DNA of 64,000 bases, from NCBI GenBank assembly GCA_003260075.1, contig QLIY01000177.1:142074-206073 (forward strand). The letters are read 5' to 3'. Position numbers and translations under genes: made by a program. Below, piece by piece: positions 12,244 to 26,900 of the stretch (its first letter is position 1; the number at the start of each line of letters is the position of its first letter). The notes beneath the pieces are model-generated. The model saw nothing but the letters and a program-made list of their open reading frames with translations, made no database searches and was not told the DNA's origin. The DNA is from Phallusia mammillata. Taxonomy: Eukaryota > Chordata > Ascidiacea > Phlebobranchia > Ascidiidae.

Positions 12244-14470
12244 AGCGTCATTTCGTAATCCAAAATTTCCTAAAATTATATTTGGTAGGAAGCGGTTAGT
12301 TCTAAGCTTACAATACTAACCAGTCAGACAGGTAACGATAATGTCAGATAAATGACCTACAAGTCAAATGCTACATGATGAACGCATAAGGGATATCAAG
12401 AACTTGTTTACCACGGCGATTCTAAATCGTGTTCTTTGCTTCATGTTATGAACTGGACCAGAGGTGTGTCCCGGATGTTTGACAGAAGCCGCACGACTGA
12501 GGCAACATGTTACTCCTCTGCTCGTTATTTATGCCGCCATCATGACTTACGCTACCGCTCTGGCGCATTGTTTTGAGGATTACTCGCCTAATGCGATGAG
12601 TTGCGTAACAGACAAAATGATTGACGCGTGGATATCACTCTGGGCACAAGGCGTGTTGCAAGGAAATCTGCACTTGTATCGGTGTATCAGGCCGGACGAT
12701 GTACGTCATCAATTTTTCGGATATCAATCAGCCGCTTACAAAGGTACCTGAAAGCTCAGTTTGTGTGCGATGGTAACTTAGTTAATCCAGATGATGAGCG
12801 CAACGAAGTCGCTCTGTATGTTAAAGTTGTATGCTGATTGTCGGAGGTCGCTCAAAGGCCAGCACGGAGGCTCTGAGATTAGACTAGCTTTGACAAATTT
12901 ACCAAATATTCCCGACATGTTCAATCGACCGTGGGTCGAGCGAACTGTCGACCTGGTAGAAGATTTGCGTGGGACGTGACAGGCGCCTTTTTGAAATGGG
13001 TTTATGTGTCAAATACGGATTTGGAATCGGAACGAATCCCGATCGTGTTATGCCTGATCAAGTGGGAAGTGTAAGTTGCGTATACACACAACGACCACCG
13101 GCCTGGATTACGTAACTGGCGCAAAGTTGGAATAGATTGTAGCGTTTCAACTTTTGAGGTTTTTTGAAGTATTGGAACAAATATTTTTCAACACATAACA
13201 GAAAATCTGACAATAACAGTTTGTAACGTGGGCAAAAGGGGTGACTTCAGGTTAAATCGTTTCAAAACTGACTCACACAAAACGTCAAACAGCGTAAAAA
13301 ACAGGTTCGGAAGATTATGTCGTGTAATCTATATGTCGAGACAACGTCATGTATCGCACAATCATCAAGATCAACAGAGAAACGATGATGATTTAAGGCC
13401 CTCCAGAACCTCTCGGTCGTTTAATTTGCATGTTTTGCAAATCGATGATGCTTCGGGCACCGACAATATCCAAATTAGGACCGTTTCAGTGACATTTATA
13501 GTTTATGTTGTCAACAGCTATTTACATTTGAAATTTCGTTTCTTCTTACGGTGTGTTGTTTAATTGACTAAATGGTAAAACTCGATGTCGAGTTTTGTCG
13601 GTTATCTATAGTCCGTTTGTGAAACTTTATAAATAACACAAGATCGAATTGTTCCGTTCGACGTACCGAAATCACAAAGATTACGCTGTGTGTGGCCAAG
13701 TTCCTTACGACAGCCAGTTTGTGACGGGGTATCTACACGTTCCAAGTAACATGGATGTAAAACGCAACTATACTTCCTCCTATTTTTGTTTTTCCGTGTT
13801 AGCGACATATATGACGTACGGTTACAGAATAGAATTGTTTTGAGAAAACCGCAACATAAAGTCTGTGTACAGCCGTGGTACTTTCCGTTCAAAAGTTGAG
13901 TCGAAAACTTCTGTTTGTGAAAACCTTTATAAACTCTTTGTTTTCCCAGGACACCTCGATGGGCTAATAATGCCAACAAATGTCTTACTTAGTCTTTGAT
14001 TGATAGACAGTTTGGATAGCACGTACTTTATTACGAGAAACATTCGGTTATTCACCGACAGTGCTAGAAAACGCAATTAAACAATATAACACACATATTC
14101 TAATAATAAATTTTTTCAACTCATATCCTTTTGTCGCTCAACACATAAAATGGGCAAATTTTCAGGAGGGTGAATTTGGACGGATTGTCGAATTCTGGTT
14201 TCATTTACAAATTGGCAACTGTACATTTTTGTTCTACACTAGTCCTATACACGAGCCCTCAAAACAGTGAGTTGATACAATAGAAATACATTTATATATT
14301 TTTTATGCATGTACATACATCGACACTTTACTATATAAGCAATGCAATGTAAATAACCGAAAAACTACGTCTGACACAAATACAAAAATAGCATTATCTA
14401 TATTTTCACAATACTGAACATTTGGTCAAAAAGCACCACTAAACAAGCGATCAAACAGCCTATAAAAATA

Positions 14471-14476
14471 TTTATT
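14471..14476 (-). promoter_or_regulatory. candidate polyadenylation signal of rootletin
   Basis: AATAAA on the minus strand, about 400 bases past the nominal rootletin stop. It is the first clear hexamer I found downstream, but the poly-C join at 14899 makes the intervening distance unreliable. Confidence 0.35.
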
Positions 14477-14878
14477 GGAGAGGAATCGAATATTAATAAC
14501 CGGACAGTGATTAGAATTAAAGCATTTAATTAGAAACATAGAGACGTTGTAGCGGTGCATGAATCGTACAGTGGTTGTTTTATATACAGTGAACACACGT
14601 AAACCATAATATGCTTAATAACACAAACCCTATACACTTTTGTAATACGCCACCGTTGCAGAAAGCTTAGAAGTCCACAAAGGATTCTGGGAAAAATGGT
14701 ATATCGATCAAATACATAGTGCATGTGTACCGAGCAAAAACAAAGTAGGAACAACAAAGTGTAAAATTTGTGCACAGTACAGAAAAAGATCCGTGTGGTA
14801 GAAAACAAGCGTTTTATAAAAGAGGCCACGTATGTAATACAAGAAGCTTGTGAATTAGTTGAAGTTTAATGCTGCAAA

Positions 14879-14895
14879 TTATGGTTTCGATCGGT

Positions 14896-14937
<42 letters not shown>

Positions 14938-17900
14938 AGTAAGGCTGGCGACGGCGAATCTCTTGACTCAGTTGGTCTTTAAGGGTTGAAACCTACAAGA
15001 TTAAATCGTATAAATCGGTAAGAGGTCACCACAGCAAACAAAAAAGTTCTCTCAACCATATATGTACCTGTTCCTCGAGGCCCTTTACTCTCTGGCGATG
15101 CGCCCTCTCGCGCGCCTCAAGTGTACGTTCTGTTTGTATTTGGGCAGTTCTTAATCTCTCCATTTCCATCTCAGATTCCTGCCTGTGTCTAGTTGTTACC
15201 TCGATCAGTCGCTGGGCATTGCCCTGCTCAGAGTCGGAGAGTTGAGCTTGCAATGCCTAAACAATAAACACCAGTTGGTTGATTTACAATGTACGAACAG
15301 ACCACAAATGGCTTTCGGAAACGCAAACAAACAGTTTAATTGAAAATTTCCATGTTTGTTATGCATCACACCTGGATTGTCTTTCCTGCGTCATCAAGCT
15401 CACTTTCCATGTCTCGCAAGGACCTGTCCATGTGGCCCTTGTTCTCAGCAAGGCGTATCGTCTCTTCCTCAGTCTTTAGGCGCTCACGTTCAACCTGTGT
15501 GGCATTTTAATGATTACACGACACCGGGCGTTTAAACAACAGACATGGCGCGAAGCACTTTTGCACATGGGCCATTGTAACAGGTACCTTGTCGAGAGTT
15601 TTCTGCAAAGCAGATTTGTCTTTCTCCAGACGAACTGCACCGCGCTGTGTTTCACGCTTTTCAGAGTCCAACTGAGCGATAGCTCTTTGCAGTCCTGTGA
15701 TGCGTTCTTGCAGAATTCGCTTCTCCTCTTGCAACTTCTGGTTGCGTTCAAGACCCACAGTTTCGTTTTCTTGATGTTGACCAAGCATCTGAATAATCGG
15801 TCTTGTTGTTCACCGGTAACTCAAAGTTACCCACGGTTTTATTTTATTTACCTGCTGCAGGCTCTTCAGCTGATTATCAAGTTCCGATTTGCGGACCTCA
15901 CAATCCTCCAAATCATGCGTAAGATTGTGAACTCGCTCTTGAAGTGCCCCGTTTTGTTTTTTCAGATCCGCAACAGCTTGACGTGCTGCTTGCAGGCGCT
16001 CCTGTGACAGTGATGGATGAGTTACATTCACCACAAACTCAAAACCGGGGCGCTGTTGTTTATTTAGATATGTACCTGTAACACACGGCGGTCGTGCTCC
16101 GAGGCGGTTAGCATTTTCTGCAGCTGGCTGATCTTCTCATTGAGAGAATTAGTCGTCGCATCTTTCTCCGACATGGAAAGTGACAGTGACTGAACCTATT
16201 TGGGAATTAAGGTTAATTGGTCATCGGACTAGGCAATAACAAACCCATATTCCGAAATATCACCTTATCTTTCAAGTGACTCTCACCCTCTTCGGTTTTG
16301 GCAAGTGCGGTGCTTAGTCTGTCAATAGTTAGTTGGAGTGATGTACATTTGCCTTCCAAGTCTTGAATTTGATTCGTCAAGTTGTTAATGCGTTCTTGTT
16401 GAACCTAAGCAAGCAAAACATTTTATGCGTTTCCATCATGCAGTTATAAGCTGGGCCTTAAAACGACGCATGACACCTGATTAGCGGTTTCTTTGTCGTT
16501 GAGAGACAGCTTGTTGCGTTGTAAGTCTCCTTCAAACGCGCGACGGGCAAGTTCGAGTTTTGTGGCGCGTTGTTCTGACATGTCAAATGCCTCCTTGAGT
16601 TTGCGTTTGTCAGCCTCCAGTTTAGCTTGTTGCGCCTTCATCTTGTTGATCTTATCCTACAGTAATCCGGATATTATGACACATTTGCTTACAATAAACA
16701 TGTTTAAAGTTTACGTAATCAACGACTGCATACCTGAAGCGCTCGACGTTCACTTTCAGCATTCTGCTGTGCGCGTTCAAGTTGAGCCAACTTTTCTGTC
16801 ATACTCTTCTGCTCCCGTTCGTTTCTTCTGATTGTTTCTTCCTGTAACATAAGAGCAGTCTGTGCGGAGGCCAAGCGTCCATGAGCTCCTCTCTTGCCTT
16901 CCTCTGCCTCGCCCAGCGATTTCTGAAGTTGCTGCAAACGCTGATTTACACGATCGCGATCCGCTTCCATTTCCATCAACTGTAGTAATGTCATGTTAAG
17001 TATCGTTGCATCAAATGTACTGTTAGTTCTCACAATAGTATACCTGACGCGTGAGGTTAGAACATTCAATCTTGGAGTCATCCTTCTCACGTTGAGTGTC
17101 CTTCAGTTCCTGTACGAAGTCGCGTAGCGCGGCACGAACCACTTCTGGATCTATATCCTGGACCAGTTGCTCGGTTCGGCTACAAAATAGAATTCGCACA
17201 GTTGGTCAAGTTTTACGAACTTTTTAAAAAACATATTAGTTCAGAATCGTACGTTGGAGATCCTGATCTTCTGTAGCTCGGAGAAAGGCTTCTAGTTCTG
17301 TCTGGAGATCCAGTAGTCGGGATTGGAGTACCTTTGCCTCCAGTTGTTGTGGTAAATGTGTTGTCGTATCCCTTGCCAGGTGAGGGAGAGCGCCTGAACA
17401 TTGACACATTAATCACCTTTCCCATAATGTGACAAATGTGATGAGAACTAAACTGCGTACCTGCTTGGTGATGGTGTAGAAGATCGGTAACCTCTCATTG
17501 GACTCATTGTTCTTCCAAGTCTTGAGATTCCTAGTGTTCGACGGAGTGCACTGTGCAAACTTCCCAATTTGAACTCAACATCACGCTTGTTGCCTGATTT
17601 TGACCATGAAATTTAGTTTCAAACATTACGATCAAACTTGAACAGTTGGTATACACACCTTCTACTTTGACAATCTCGTTCTCAAGGCCTGTTATTCTGC
17701 CTTCAGCTGCGGAAAGTTTCAATTTGTTTTCAGCTAGATCCTCCTCTGCTGCCTCGAGTTTTAAAGCAGTTGTCCTGAGGTCGTCTTTGTTTTTCTTTGA
17801 GGTTGCCGTAGCTTCAGCAAGTTGCTCGAGGAAATCTCTGTCCCTGACCCGACTGTCATCCTCTAACTCCGCAAGTTTTCGTTGCAACATAGAATTCTGT

Positions 17901-20900
17901 AAAAATTAAGCTTAAATGTACCAATCCTAGTGTAATAGAGATCACAATAAATTCAGTTTAAGGACTGACCTCTTTCAAAGCTTGCTCTTTACTTGCTTCA
18001 GTTGCTACAATCTTCTGTTTCAATCCGAATGATTCGCGTCTCGCTTCTTCTTCACGCTCTTCATCAGATGCAACACGAGACTGGAGATCTTCAACCTCCT
18101 TGGATTTTTTGGTGTTTTCGCCATCCAGCATTTTTACCTGTTTTTCAAAGTATCAATTGACTTGTTGTGTTAGGTACACTTATTTTTTTAGCTTGATCTT
18201 TACCTGGCGCCTTAGTTCCTGGAGCTCCCGCCTGGCTTCCAGACGACTTCTTTCCACTTCACGAAGACTTGCCCTGAGGTCTCCATTCTCTTTTTGTACA
18301 TTTCCACGACTTTCATCAAGGACGGCAATCTTTTGTTCCTTCTCTTCATTTGCTCTCTGTGATTTAAGGGTAAACAATGTTTTACCAAGTTCAATACATA
18401 ATTTTCTATTGTGGCATACAAACCTTAAGTGCAATTCTTTCTTGTTCCGCCTTTTTAACTTGTGTTCGCAATTGGTCATTGGCCTTGTTTAGGGTGTGTT
18501 TTTCATGAATTTCGTCGTTTACCCCACGTTTCAGCTCAAGATTTTCTTTGCGCTGTCGATCGCGTTGTTCCTCGGTTTCACGAACCTAAGAAAACGTTTT
18601 GCATTTAAGCCCTGTGGCCAAACACCATGATTGAAAGAAGCAAAGTCGTTATCTGACCTTTCGTTGTGCTTCAATAAGGTCGCGTCTGACACCGTCGCGG
18701 GCATCTTCAACCATTCGTAGCTGCAACTTCAGTTCCTCAACCTATTTCGATCCATCGCAATGGGTAAGAGTTAGAACGCGTCATTTTATGGTTTGTAAGC
18801 TGCAATTACTCTCACCTCTTTAAGTGCTGCATCTCGCATTGCGTGAACTTGCTTGCAGGCATCATTAAGGCCCTTGACTTCGCGCTCGTGCGCTTCAGTT
18901 GCAAGTTCAAATTGAGTGCGGAAGTCCTTCAACTCCTGGGTGATTTGATTTACTGTCGTCTAAAATAAAACTCAATGTTGTACTTAAAGTTGATCTTAGC
19001 CGGCAACTTAATGATCGTTGTGGTTACCCGGTCCTTTTCATGTTTGGAGTTGGCTTGTCGTTTCAACTTTTCATATTCATTTTCCAACTCTTGGAGATTT
19101 TGTGATGCGTTGTTGAGCTTTTCCTGCAGCGCATTCTTCTCAGTTTCTTTCATCGATAGAGCTTGCTGCTTTTCTGCTTCAGCCATAATCAATTCTTCAT
19201 TGTGTTCCTAAAATAATAATGATAATCATAGTTTAAATAACACTTCAAAGTCACCTCTTCGATGTGAAAGCCCTTTTAACTATTAGTGATGCACCGAAGT
19301 TTCGGCCGAATACGCCGTTTTCCAATGTTTCGGTTTCGGTCCGAACTTTTTTGAAAATTCGGCCAAAACCGAACTTTTTTTGCATGAAATTAATGCTCAA
19401 ACTTTTATTTCCGCCCATACGAAACATCATAAACTAACTATTTGCAGTATTTCTAAAGGCCTCATGCCGGAATATTCGGTTTCGGCCCGAACCTTTTTAG
19501 GCGGGTTCGGTGCATCACCACTTTTAACTAAATCAAAGCATTGTCACCTATACACAGGACTCATTTCGTTTTTTTGCATCTTTACCTCACAAATCTAAGG
19601 TATTTACTTACTCGCAAAATGCGACCAAGAGTAAAATTTGGTTTTGCCATATGGTTCCAGCGATCAAGACGAAAGTTAATATTGCTGTCTGTGTCCCCCA
19701 TCTTGCACAACCTTACACTCACTACTTTACTGCTTTATTCGGCTCAGTTACATTAGCCAAAACCAGAGAGACATAACCAGTTGTTTCTAAAAGCTGAAAC
19801 CAACTAAGTGTAGCTAATCAGAATATTACAGACTCTGCGCAAGAAACGTAAGTACTACTCATTGCCAGTTCAAGCTCTTTCGACTGGCGACGAAAATACA
19901 CTGGCGATATGAAATATGGATGCGTGTGGTCTACCCTTGTTTCTGTTTTGTCCAAGGACAAACATGAAAAGAAATGTGAAACCTGATATCACCTGTGCTT
20001 TCTTTGTCACATCATGCTGCAAGACCGGACATCAAACAAAAACAACATACTTTACTTTCGTAATTGCGTAATTGGGTGCAATAAAATATTTTTTGCACGG
20101 AGCTGTTTAGTGACTGATAACAAACTAAAGTAGAAAGTTCACATGAACAATTTTTAATTGATAAAAAACTATATTCACTTTCAAATGGAAGGTATTCAAA
20201 CTTACCTGGTTTATTGCCTCAATTTCCTCTTGCAGTTCTTGTTTTTCGGCTTCGTATTTTGCAACGGTTTCCTCCTTGTCGAGGTTACATGCATGAATAA
20301 GTTCTTCTTTTTCGGACTGCATGTCCAGCCGTAGGGTTTCCTGAAAAACGAGAAATTATGTTTGAATAAATGGTCGCTTATGAGGTATCTTTGTTCAACA
20401 AACCTTTTCGCGACACAACTTTTCGATGTCTTCTTCGCGGGACTGCTGTTCGGTCTTCAAACTGACCTGTGCCTCCCTTTCCTGCTGATTCATTGACTGG
20501 TTCAGAAGCTGAATGTCTCTCTGTAGTTTTGCATTCTCGACTTCCATCTCCTTGCGTACTCGACCGACCTCAACTAATCAAATAAATAAAATTGTTTACT
20601 CCAAGATTTCATTTGGACACATTTTGTTTTAATTACCTTGTAATGCCTCATTCTTCATCAATGCATTCTGGTTAATCTCCTCAAGTTGTTCCTTCTTTGC
20701 TTCCAATGTCGCAGCAAGATTTTGGACATCAAACAGATTATTTTCGAGGGCTTCTTTGTCAGCTCTGTAATTATAAAACAGCGCGTTAAAAATTAAACTA
20801 TCCTTTGGTCCAAGCCGTTTACAATACGCACCTTAGTCCTGCCATTTCCTCGGAGAGAGTTCTGTTCTCGCGTTCGGTAGCAGTGAGTTGAACAATGAGG

Positions 20901-23900
20901 TTGGCCTTCTCCTTGGTAAGCTCTTCTTTTTCTTTCGTGAGTTTGTTGTTCATGTCATTCAACCGCGCTACTTCATCTGCGGTTCTGGCAAGATCTTCCT
21001 CAACATTCGTTTTGTGCCTTGTACACTGAAATAAATACGGTCAGTAACGAAAATAAAATTGAATCTATTCTTTTTCAGGCTATAATACCTGGCTCAAAGA
21101 GTCGTACAACTCTGCCTTTTCTCGGTGTAACAACATCAGATCTTGTTCCAGTTTCTCTCGACTCTGTTCTGTTAGTATCAGACTATGATCTAATCCGGCC
21201 TTTTCGTTGTGAAGATCCATCTTCTCTTGTTCAGTTTTGATGAGCTCTGCCCTAATGGAATCCTTCTCCAATGCCAGATCGTATTTTGCAGCTCCCAAAG
21301 CGGCGAACTTTTCTTCCAACTGTTTGAAACAACAATATTTTAGTCGTTTGACCTTAACATCGCTACCTAGCGGCAGTGTTTAGGAAATTTACCTCAGCAA
21401 TCACTTTGTGCAGATCAACCTTATCTTGGGCAAGACCTTCATTCAAGGCTTGCATTTTTGCAAGTTGGTCCCTCAGGGTAGCTTCTTCTGTCTTTAGCTT
21501 ATTTAATGCCAGTTCAATTTCGCCATTTTTCCTTTCAACCTTGAAAAGTTGACTTTGTCATTCGAGTTAACAATTTTGCTTGAAGCTATTTACCTTTGCC
21601 AATGCTTCGACGACTTCAGCCTTTTCAGCTTCCATAATCTCTTTGTCCAAGACGGCTCTATTCAGAGCTTCCTTGGTGGTGACAAGTTGCTCTCGCAGGG
21701 ACGACTGCTTATCATCCATGTTGTCCACAGCCGAAATACTGCGCATCAACACAAAAATTCAATTAAAACACATTGAAACCTCGGTGAAACATTTCGTTGC
21801 AACATACCCTCTCTGTAGTTCCTTCTCTTTCCGAGCAAGATCTTTTAGCAGATCCTCCTTTTCATCTTCAACATTGTCTCTCTGTCTTTGTAGTTCTGCA
21901 TTGGCGGCCTGCAGTCTATCCTTTTCGGCAACAAGAGCATCAATACGACCTTGAAGGCTTTGACGCTCCTTACCCATCTCGTTCTTCTCACTGAAGAATG
22001 CACATTAATTATATATGTGCATAAAATTACAACATTTTATGTATATATATCTATAGCTTACCTTCCAACCACGTCAGCACTTGATTTATAACGGTAGGCA
22101 TCGCGTTTAGCTTCATCTTTAGCTCGAGTTGCGTTATCTAGTTCTTCCTTAAGAGCCAAAACTTCTCCTTCCAAAGTCTTTCTATCTGCGTCGTTGTTCG
22201 CAGCTTGTTTCTTCAGCGACGAAGCTGCGTCGCGAGCCGCTTCCAACTTGGCACGTAGTTCCTTTAAAACAAAGATTGTTATGGCATGGTACGTGGCTCA
22301 AACAACCGTGCGCTTATACCTGTACTTGGAGTTGCCTCTTTTGCAAGGCTGCCTGAACCGCGTTGTATGTTGAATCAGCAAAGGACGGAGAGACTCCTCT
22401 AATACCTGGAGATCTTCCGCGGCGGGGTGATCTACGTCCAGGGGATGGAGATCTGAGTGGAGAATAACTTCTCCTGCAAAAACATAAAAACCAAGAGTTT
22501 AATACTGCTAATACAACATGCAAAAATAATGGAGCTGTTTAGTTTTATCACCTTGCCTCCTTCGGCCAAACGCGCACAAAAGTGGTTTGATAAGTGGCAG
22601 GAGAGACTGAACATGTGCATTTACTGTGGTCGTATGTCTTCTTGCTTATGTTTGTTTTACAGTAATCGCATTTCACTTTCTTTCCCACGCATATTTTGTA
22701 CCGTACATGCTTGTGACTATCGGCGCTAGTTCTTCTCGACCGCGCAGATGTGTATGAGCGCAAAGGCGACACAACATCGTCAGTTTCTGCCAACTCTTCG
22801 TTCAAATGAGCTCCATGCAAAAACACTGAACTGTCCTCGACAAATGAACCTTGCAGACCAGGCGACAAAAACCCGCTGTCATCAGAACTGATTGCAGAAA
22901 AATTTGGACTTGCACGCGAAACCAACGAAATCTTTTTTCCAGTTCTTTCGGCAGATGCTGCTTGATACTGCCTTATCAAATCTCTTACTTTTCCAACTTT
23001 TGGTGTTGAGTGCATTACGCGCTAAAGCTGTTACTATTTTTATATTGCTGAAGACAAACCCGAACTTTACTAAAGTCACCGTGCTTAACTAAGAAACAAT
23101 ATAACTTTAGCAAAAACCTCTCAGAATCTTCACTCTGCGCCGAACTGCGATATACAACGCCTGCTGCAAAAGTCACTATCAAGCTTGGTTAACTGAAGGA
23201 CAAGCGTCCTGGCAAAAAGAGGTACTCTCTAACGAACCAAACAATAAAACCACCGAGTGAAGAGGCATAAGTGCCTTTGGACATACTTCGCGTAGATTTG
23301 GGCCAGTTTAGAGTTTAGCAAATAAGCCATAAGAGCCGCTGCGGCGAGGAGGCTTAACGACCTTAACTATGGAATGCACAGGTCTGGCAAAAAACGTGTG
23401 AAGTTATCAATATTTGTTTCTGGTAACTGTGATGAAAACAAGTAAACTTAACTCTCAATGGCTTTCTTACACAACAATTGTTCCTAAATTCATAACCACC
23501 TCCTCCAGGACTAAACACCTGGTTGGCTAATCCGAGAAAAATACACGCATGATAAATATTTCAAACGGCTTTTCCACTCCATTAAACCAACGTAACTGGC
23601 CCGATTTACCACCTAACCCCCCCCCCCGGCTTTTCCACTCCATTAAACCAACGTAACTGGCCCGATTTACCACCAACGTTTGGAATTATGAATATGCACA
23701 CACACGTTCCTTGGGCGTTACGTGCTTATTACCTTGGCGAGGAACCGATGCCGAGATCAGCCATGGATTCGGTTAGCTCTTGTACGGCTGATGCTCTTGG
23801 ACTATCAGATAATGCCATCGCAAGGTCAGCGTCGGCAATTACTGACTGGGCAATATCACGCAGAGCTTGCTCCAATGCCCGTTTCTCTTCAGCCACGGTT

Positions 23901-26900
23901 GCAGCAGCCTCCTCATCTTCCACGCCGCCATCAACACGTGTACTTTCCTGTACAACAAAAAACGGAATTAAAGCAGGGCATCAAGGACATTTTCTTGCAA
24001 TGTCAGTACAAATATGTCAAGCTGTTAGAAGTTAGGCACAATAACTTACCAGAGGTCTTGCCGAAGAGCTTAAATCGTTGATGGTTCGGTCCTTGTCGCT
24101 GAGCTGAGACTTGGCTCGATCATAAGCCACCGTGAGTTCGTTGATGCGAGCATTCAACCGCGCTTTTTCGGAGTCGAAGTCAGACTGCATCTGAAGCATT
24201 TCCTTAACCTGCAAAACATTCTATTCTCAGATACACGCTTTTTTTCGGGTCAACACGAAAGCAACATCAACGATGCGGGCAAACTACAACTTTTTTTGTG
24301 TTTTTTAATCTGCACCATCATTGAGCCAGGCACATCTTTTTACGTATCGGACATACTTTCCCATGAATTACAAAACGCACCTTGTTGCGCAATTGTCCTT
24401 CGATGTCGCCGCGTTCGGTCTTCTCGCGCTCTAGCGACACCTTTGCGGATGTGTCCTGCACACTTTGGTTGGAGTTCAAGTTGAGACACGCCGCATGCAG
24501 CTCCCTAGCACCACGCTGGAATAATAAAAAACAATAAGCACACTTGAAAAATCCCACTTTGTCTACAGCGTGATATATCTTAGGCAAACAACATACCGAT
24601 TGTGCGACAAACAAGACTTGAGGGGACTAACAAAAACCCGCAACATTTCGCATTGTGAAAACAAAAGATATTAAACAGGAAACTTATTATACCTGGACAT
24701 TATTGGCCGCCTGCTCGAGATCACGCTGTGTGTTCGATTTGAGATCGTTGAAACCACGGCGAATTTGAACAACGGCACGCCACAGAGCCAACAATCGACT
24801 GTGCTCGTCACCGAAATAGGAGCTGAAATTCTGGAAGGAAAAGCAGCACAAAAATCAATAAATGACAATACATTCATTGTTCAAAATCAAATGTTAGGAA
24901 CGCATTGTAGAAAAACGATCAAAGATTTTTGTCCCATTATTGCGTATGCCCGAGACTACAATCAGTTCCTTAGTAAACTAATTTATTCGTGTACGTAAGA
25001 CCGTGGAATTGCGATAAAACATGATTAATTATAAGTAAGTTTGTTTTTGTTGGTTGATTGACGCGTGTTTGTTGTCACTGATGGCGGATACGTGAAAGAG
25101 CGTCACCCTAAGGGTCTGGTAATATTACGAAGTGATTGACATTATACCTCTTGCTCTTCCTTCCACTCGGTTTCCTTACGTCGCAGCTCTTCCTTGACGT
25201 CGTTCCAGTCTTCAGTGACAGCACGAAGGTCGTCAGTAAGTTCACCATTGGATTGGTTGGCTTGTGCAAGTTGATCCCGGAGCATAGAGTTGATTTCGGT
25301 CAAACTTTCGCATCTTTAAATTAATTAGTATTAAATTGGTGCAATTAATTAAAACACTTCAGATACACCTTCAGTTGTTTTATATTTTGTCAGGGCGTAT
25401 GTGGTTAAAATAGTGCGAAAATACGCTCTGGATTATTTGTCCACGCGTACGGTTGAAATGCAAACATCGGAAATTCAAAAGTAGCGAGTTGTATGGACGC
25501 CGGTCAATGACGGCGCGACGTTTTACAATTCGCTAACCGGTTCAATGAAAGGCGGTTGAAAGCAAACATAAACGGCACAGACTAAAGCGTTTGCCAAAGA
25601 CCAACATCGTGTCAAAGCGTGAATATAAAAAAACTTTAAGTCAGTTCCTTTTAGCCCAATTCCAGGAGGTACGTTTTGTTATTCGAATTCAGCGAGAGAA
25701 CGCCGGTGTAGTCAAAGGCACCACAAGACGCGCAGACTCGCGTTCTGATTGGCCAGGATCGTTCCGATACAATTGCTAAGAAAACATTGCGCTTGGTGGG
25801 TATGACGGGAGGCACGACGTCACAAGAATTTCGTTTTGTGCTTGAAATTTATCCGCAACAGACTAATAATCGACTACCTTTAAGAACTTTAGTAATTAAC
25901 TTGATAGTATTTGTGCCATTATTTTGGCTTTGCAGAAGTGTTTGCACACTTACTTTAGAAGCATTTTGGTAGTTCAACTCGAATGTTTTTACTTTACAGA
26001 TTATAACATAAGTTATATGGTTTGTTAAAAAAACTTACTTTTGTTTTTCCTCCTCTAACTTGATAAGCGCATCCTCAAGGTCAGTGGTGTGGGATTCCTC
26101 GGTGCGGCGAAGACGCGCTTCCGTTGAATCCAAACGGTTCTTTAGAGTGTCAGTCGTTTCCGAAAGCTAGAACAAATGAGGCAAACTAGCAAATAGTAAT
26201 TTGCAAAACCAAAATCCCTTATCTCTATGTTCTAGCAACTTGAAATCGAGATTGAAAACACCAAAATGACATACACTCATGACTTAAATTGTGTTAAGAA
26301 TTACCTCCATTCGTGATCTGTCGGACTCCGACCTGAGCAAAGCAACTTCCTCTTCGAGCTCGCCACATTTTTTCTTGTATTGGAGAACCTGCATATAAAG
26401 GCAATTAGGTTACAAAAAATAATGCTGCACTATTAAATGTCCGCTACAACAAACTAGCATTTGTATACCTGCGCCTTCAGGCCTTCCAACTCTTTTTTAT
26501 CACTCATTACAAAAACAATCAAATTTCACAATCTCTGAAAGGTTCTGCAATCACCAACGGAAGTGTTCATCTCAGATATTATTTAAAAACATGGCTTTAA
26601 ACATTCAATATTGCAACACCGTGTCTTGTTACCCTCACCTATACATATACAAAACACACGCATACACGAGTAGATGTGTTTGCTCAACAAAACACAGAAC
26701 TACCGGCTTTCAACTCTGACACTGATTCCATAACAACTCTACAAGTATCCGCTTCCATCACGCGCAGTGGGTAATATTTGTGGGCTCACAATTCTATGCC
26801 GGCGTCCTTCAGAATTGCTAGGGCACACTCCCGCGATAGTGTTATGAATCGCGCGAAAAAACAACAAAGAATCGAGCTGGGCTACATTGAGGGAAAAGGG

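Larger units (their letters stand above)
4705..14878. other. long intergenic stretch with no supported gene
   Basis: Both strands carry only short frames without splice partners or recognisable composition. Identifiable contents are duplicated blocks and a hAT fragment between about 10.7 and 12.3 kb (listed separately) and, on the minus strand, the presumed rootletin 3' UTR below 14879, with an AATAAA at 14471-14476. Divergent or fast-evolving small exons could have been missed by eye. Confidence 0.45.

Noticed and set aside
15510-16007. 165-residue plus-strand frame
   Set aside because: It lies antisense to three well-supported rootletin exons and has no family features.
26700-26740. A further possible rootletin first exon (MESVSELKA)
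   Set aside because: Its donor would leave phase 1, which does not match the phase-0 start of the next common exon.
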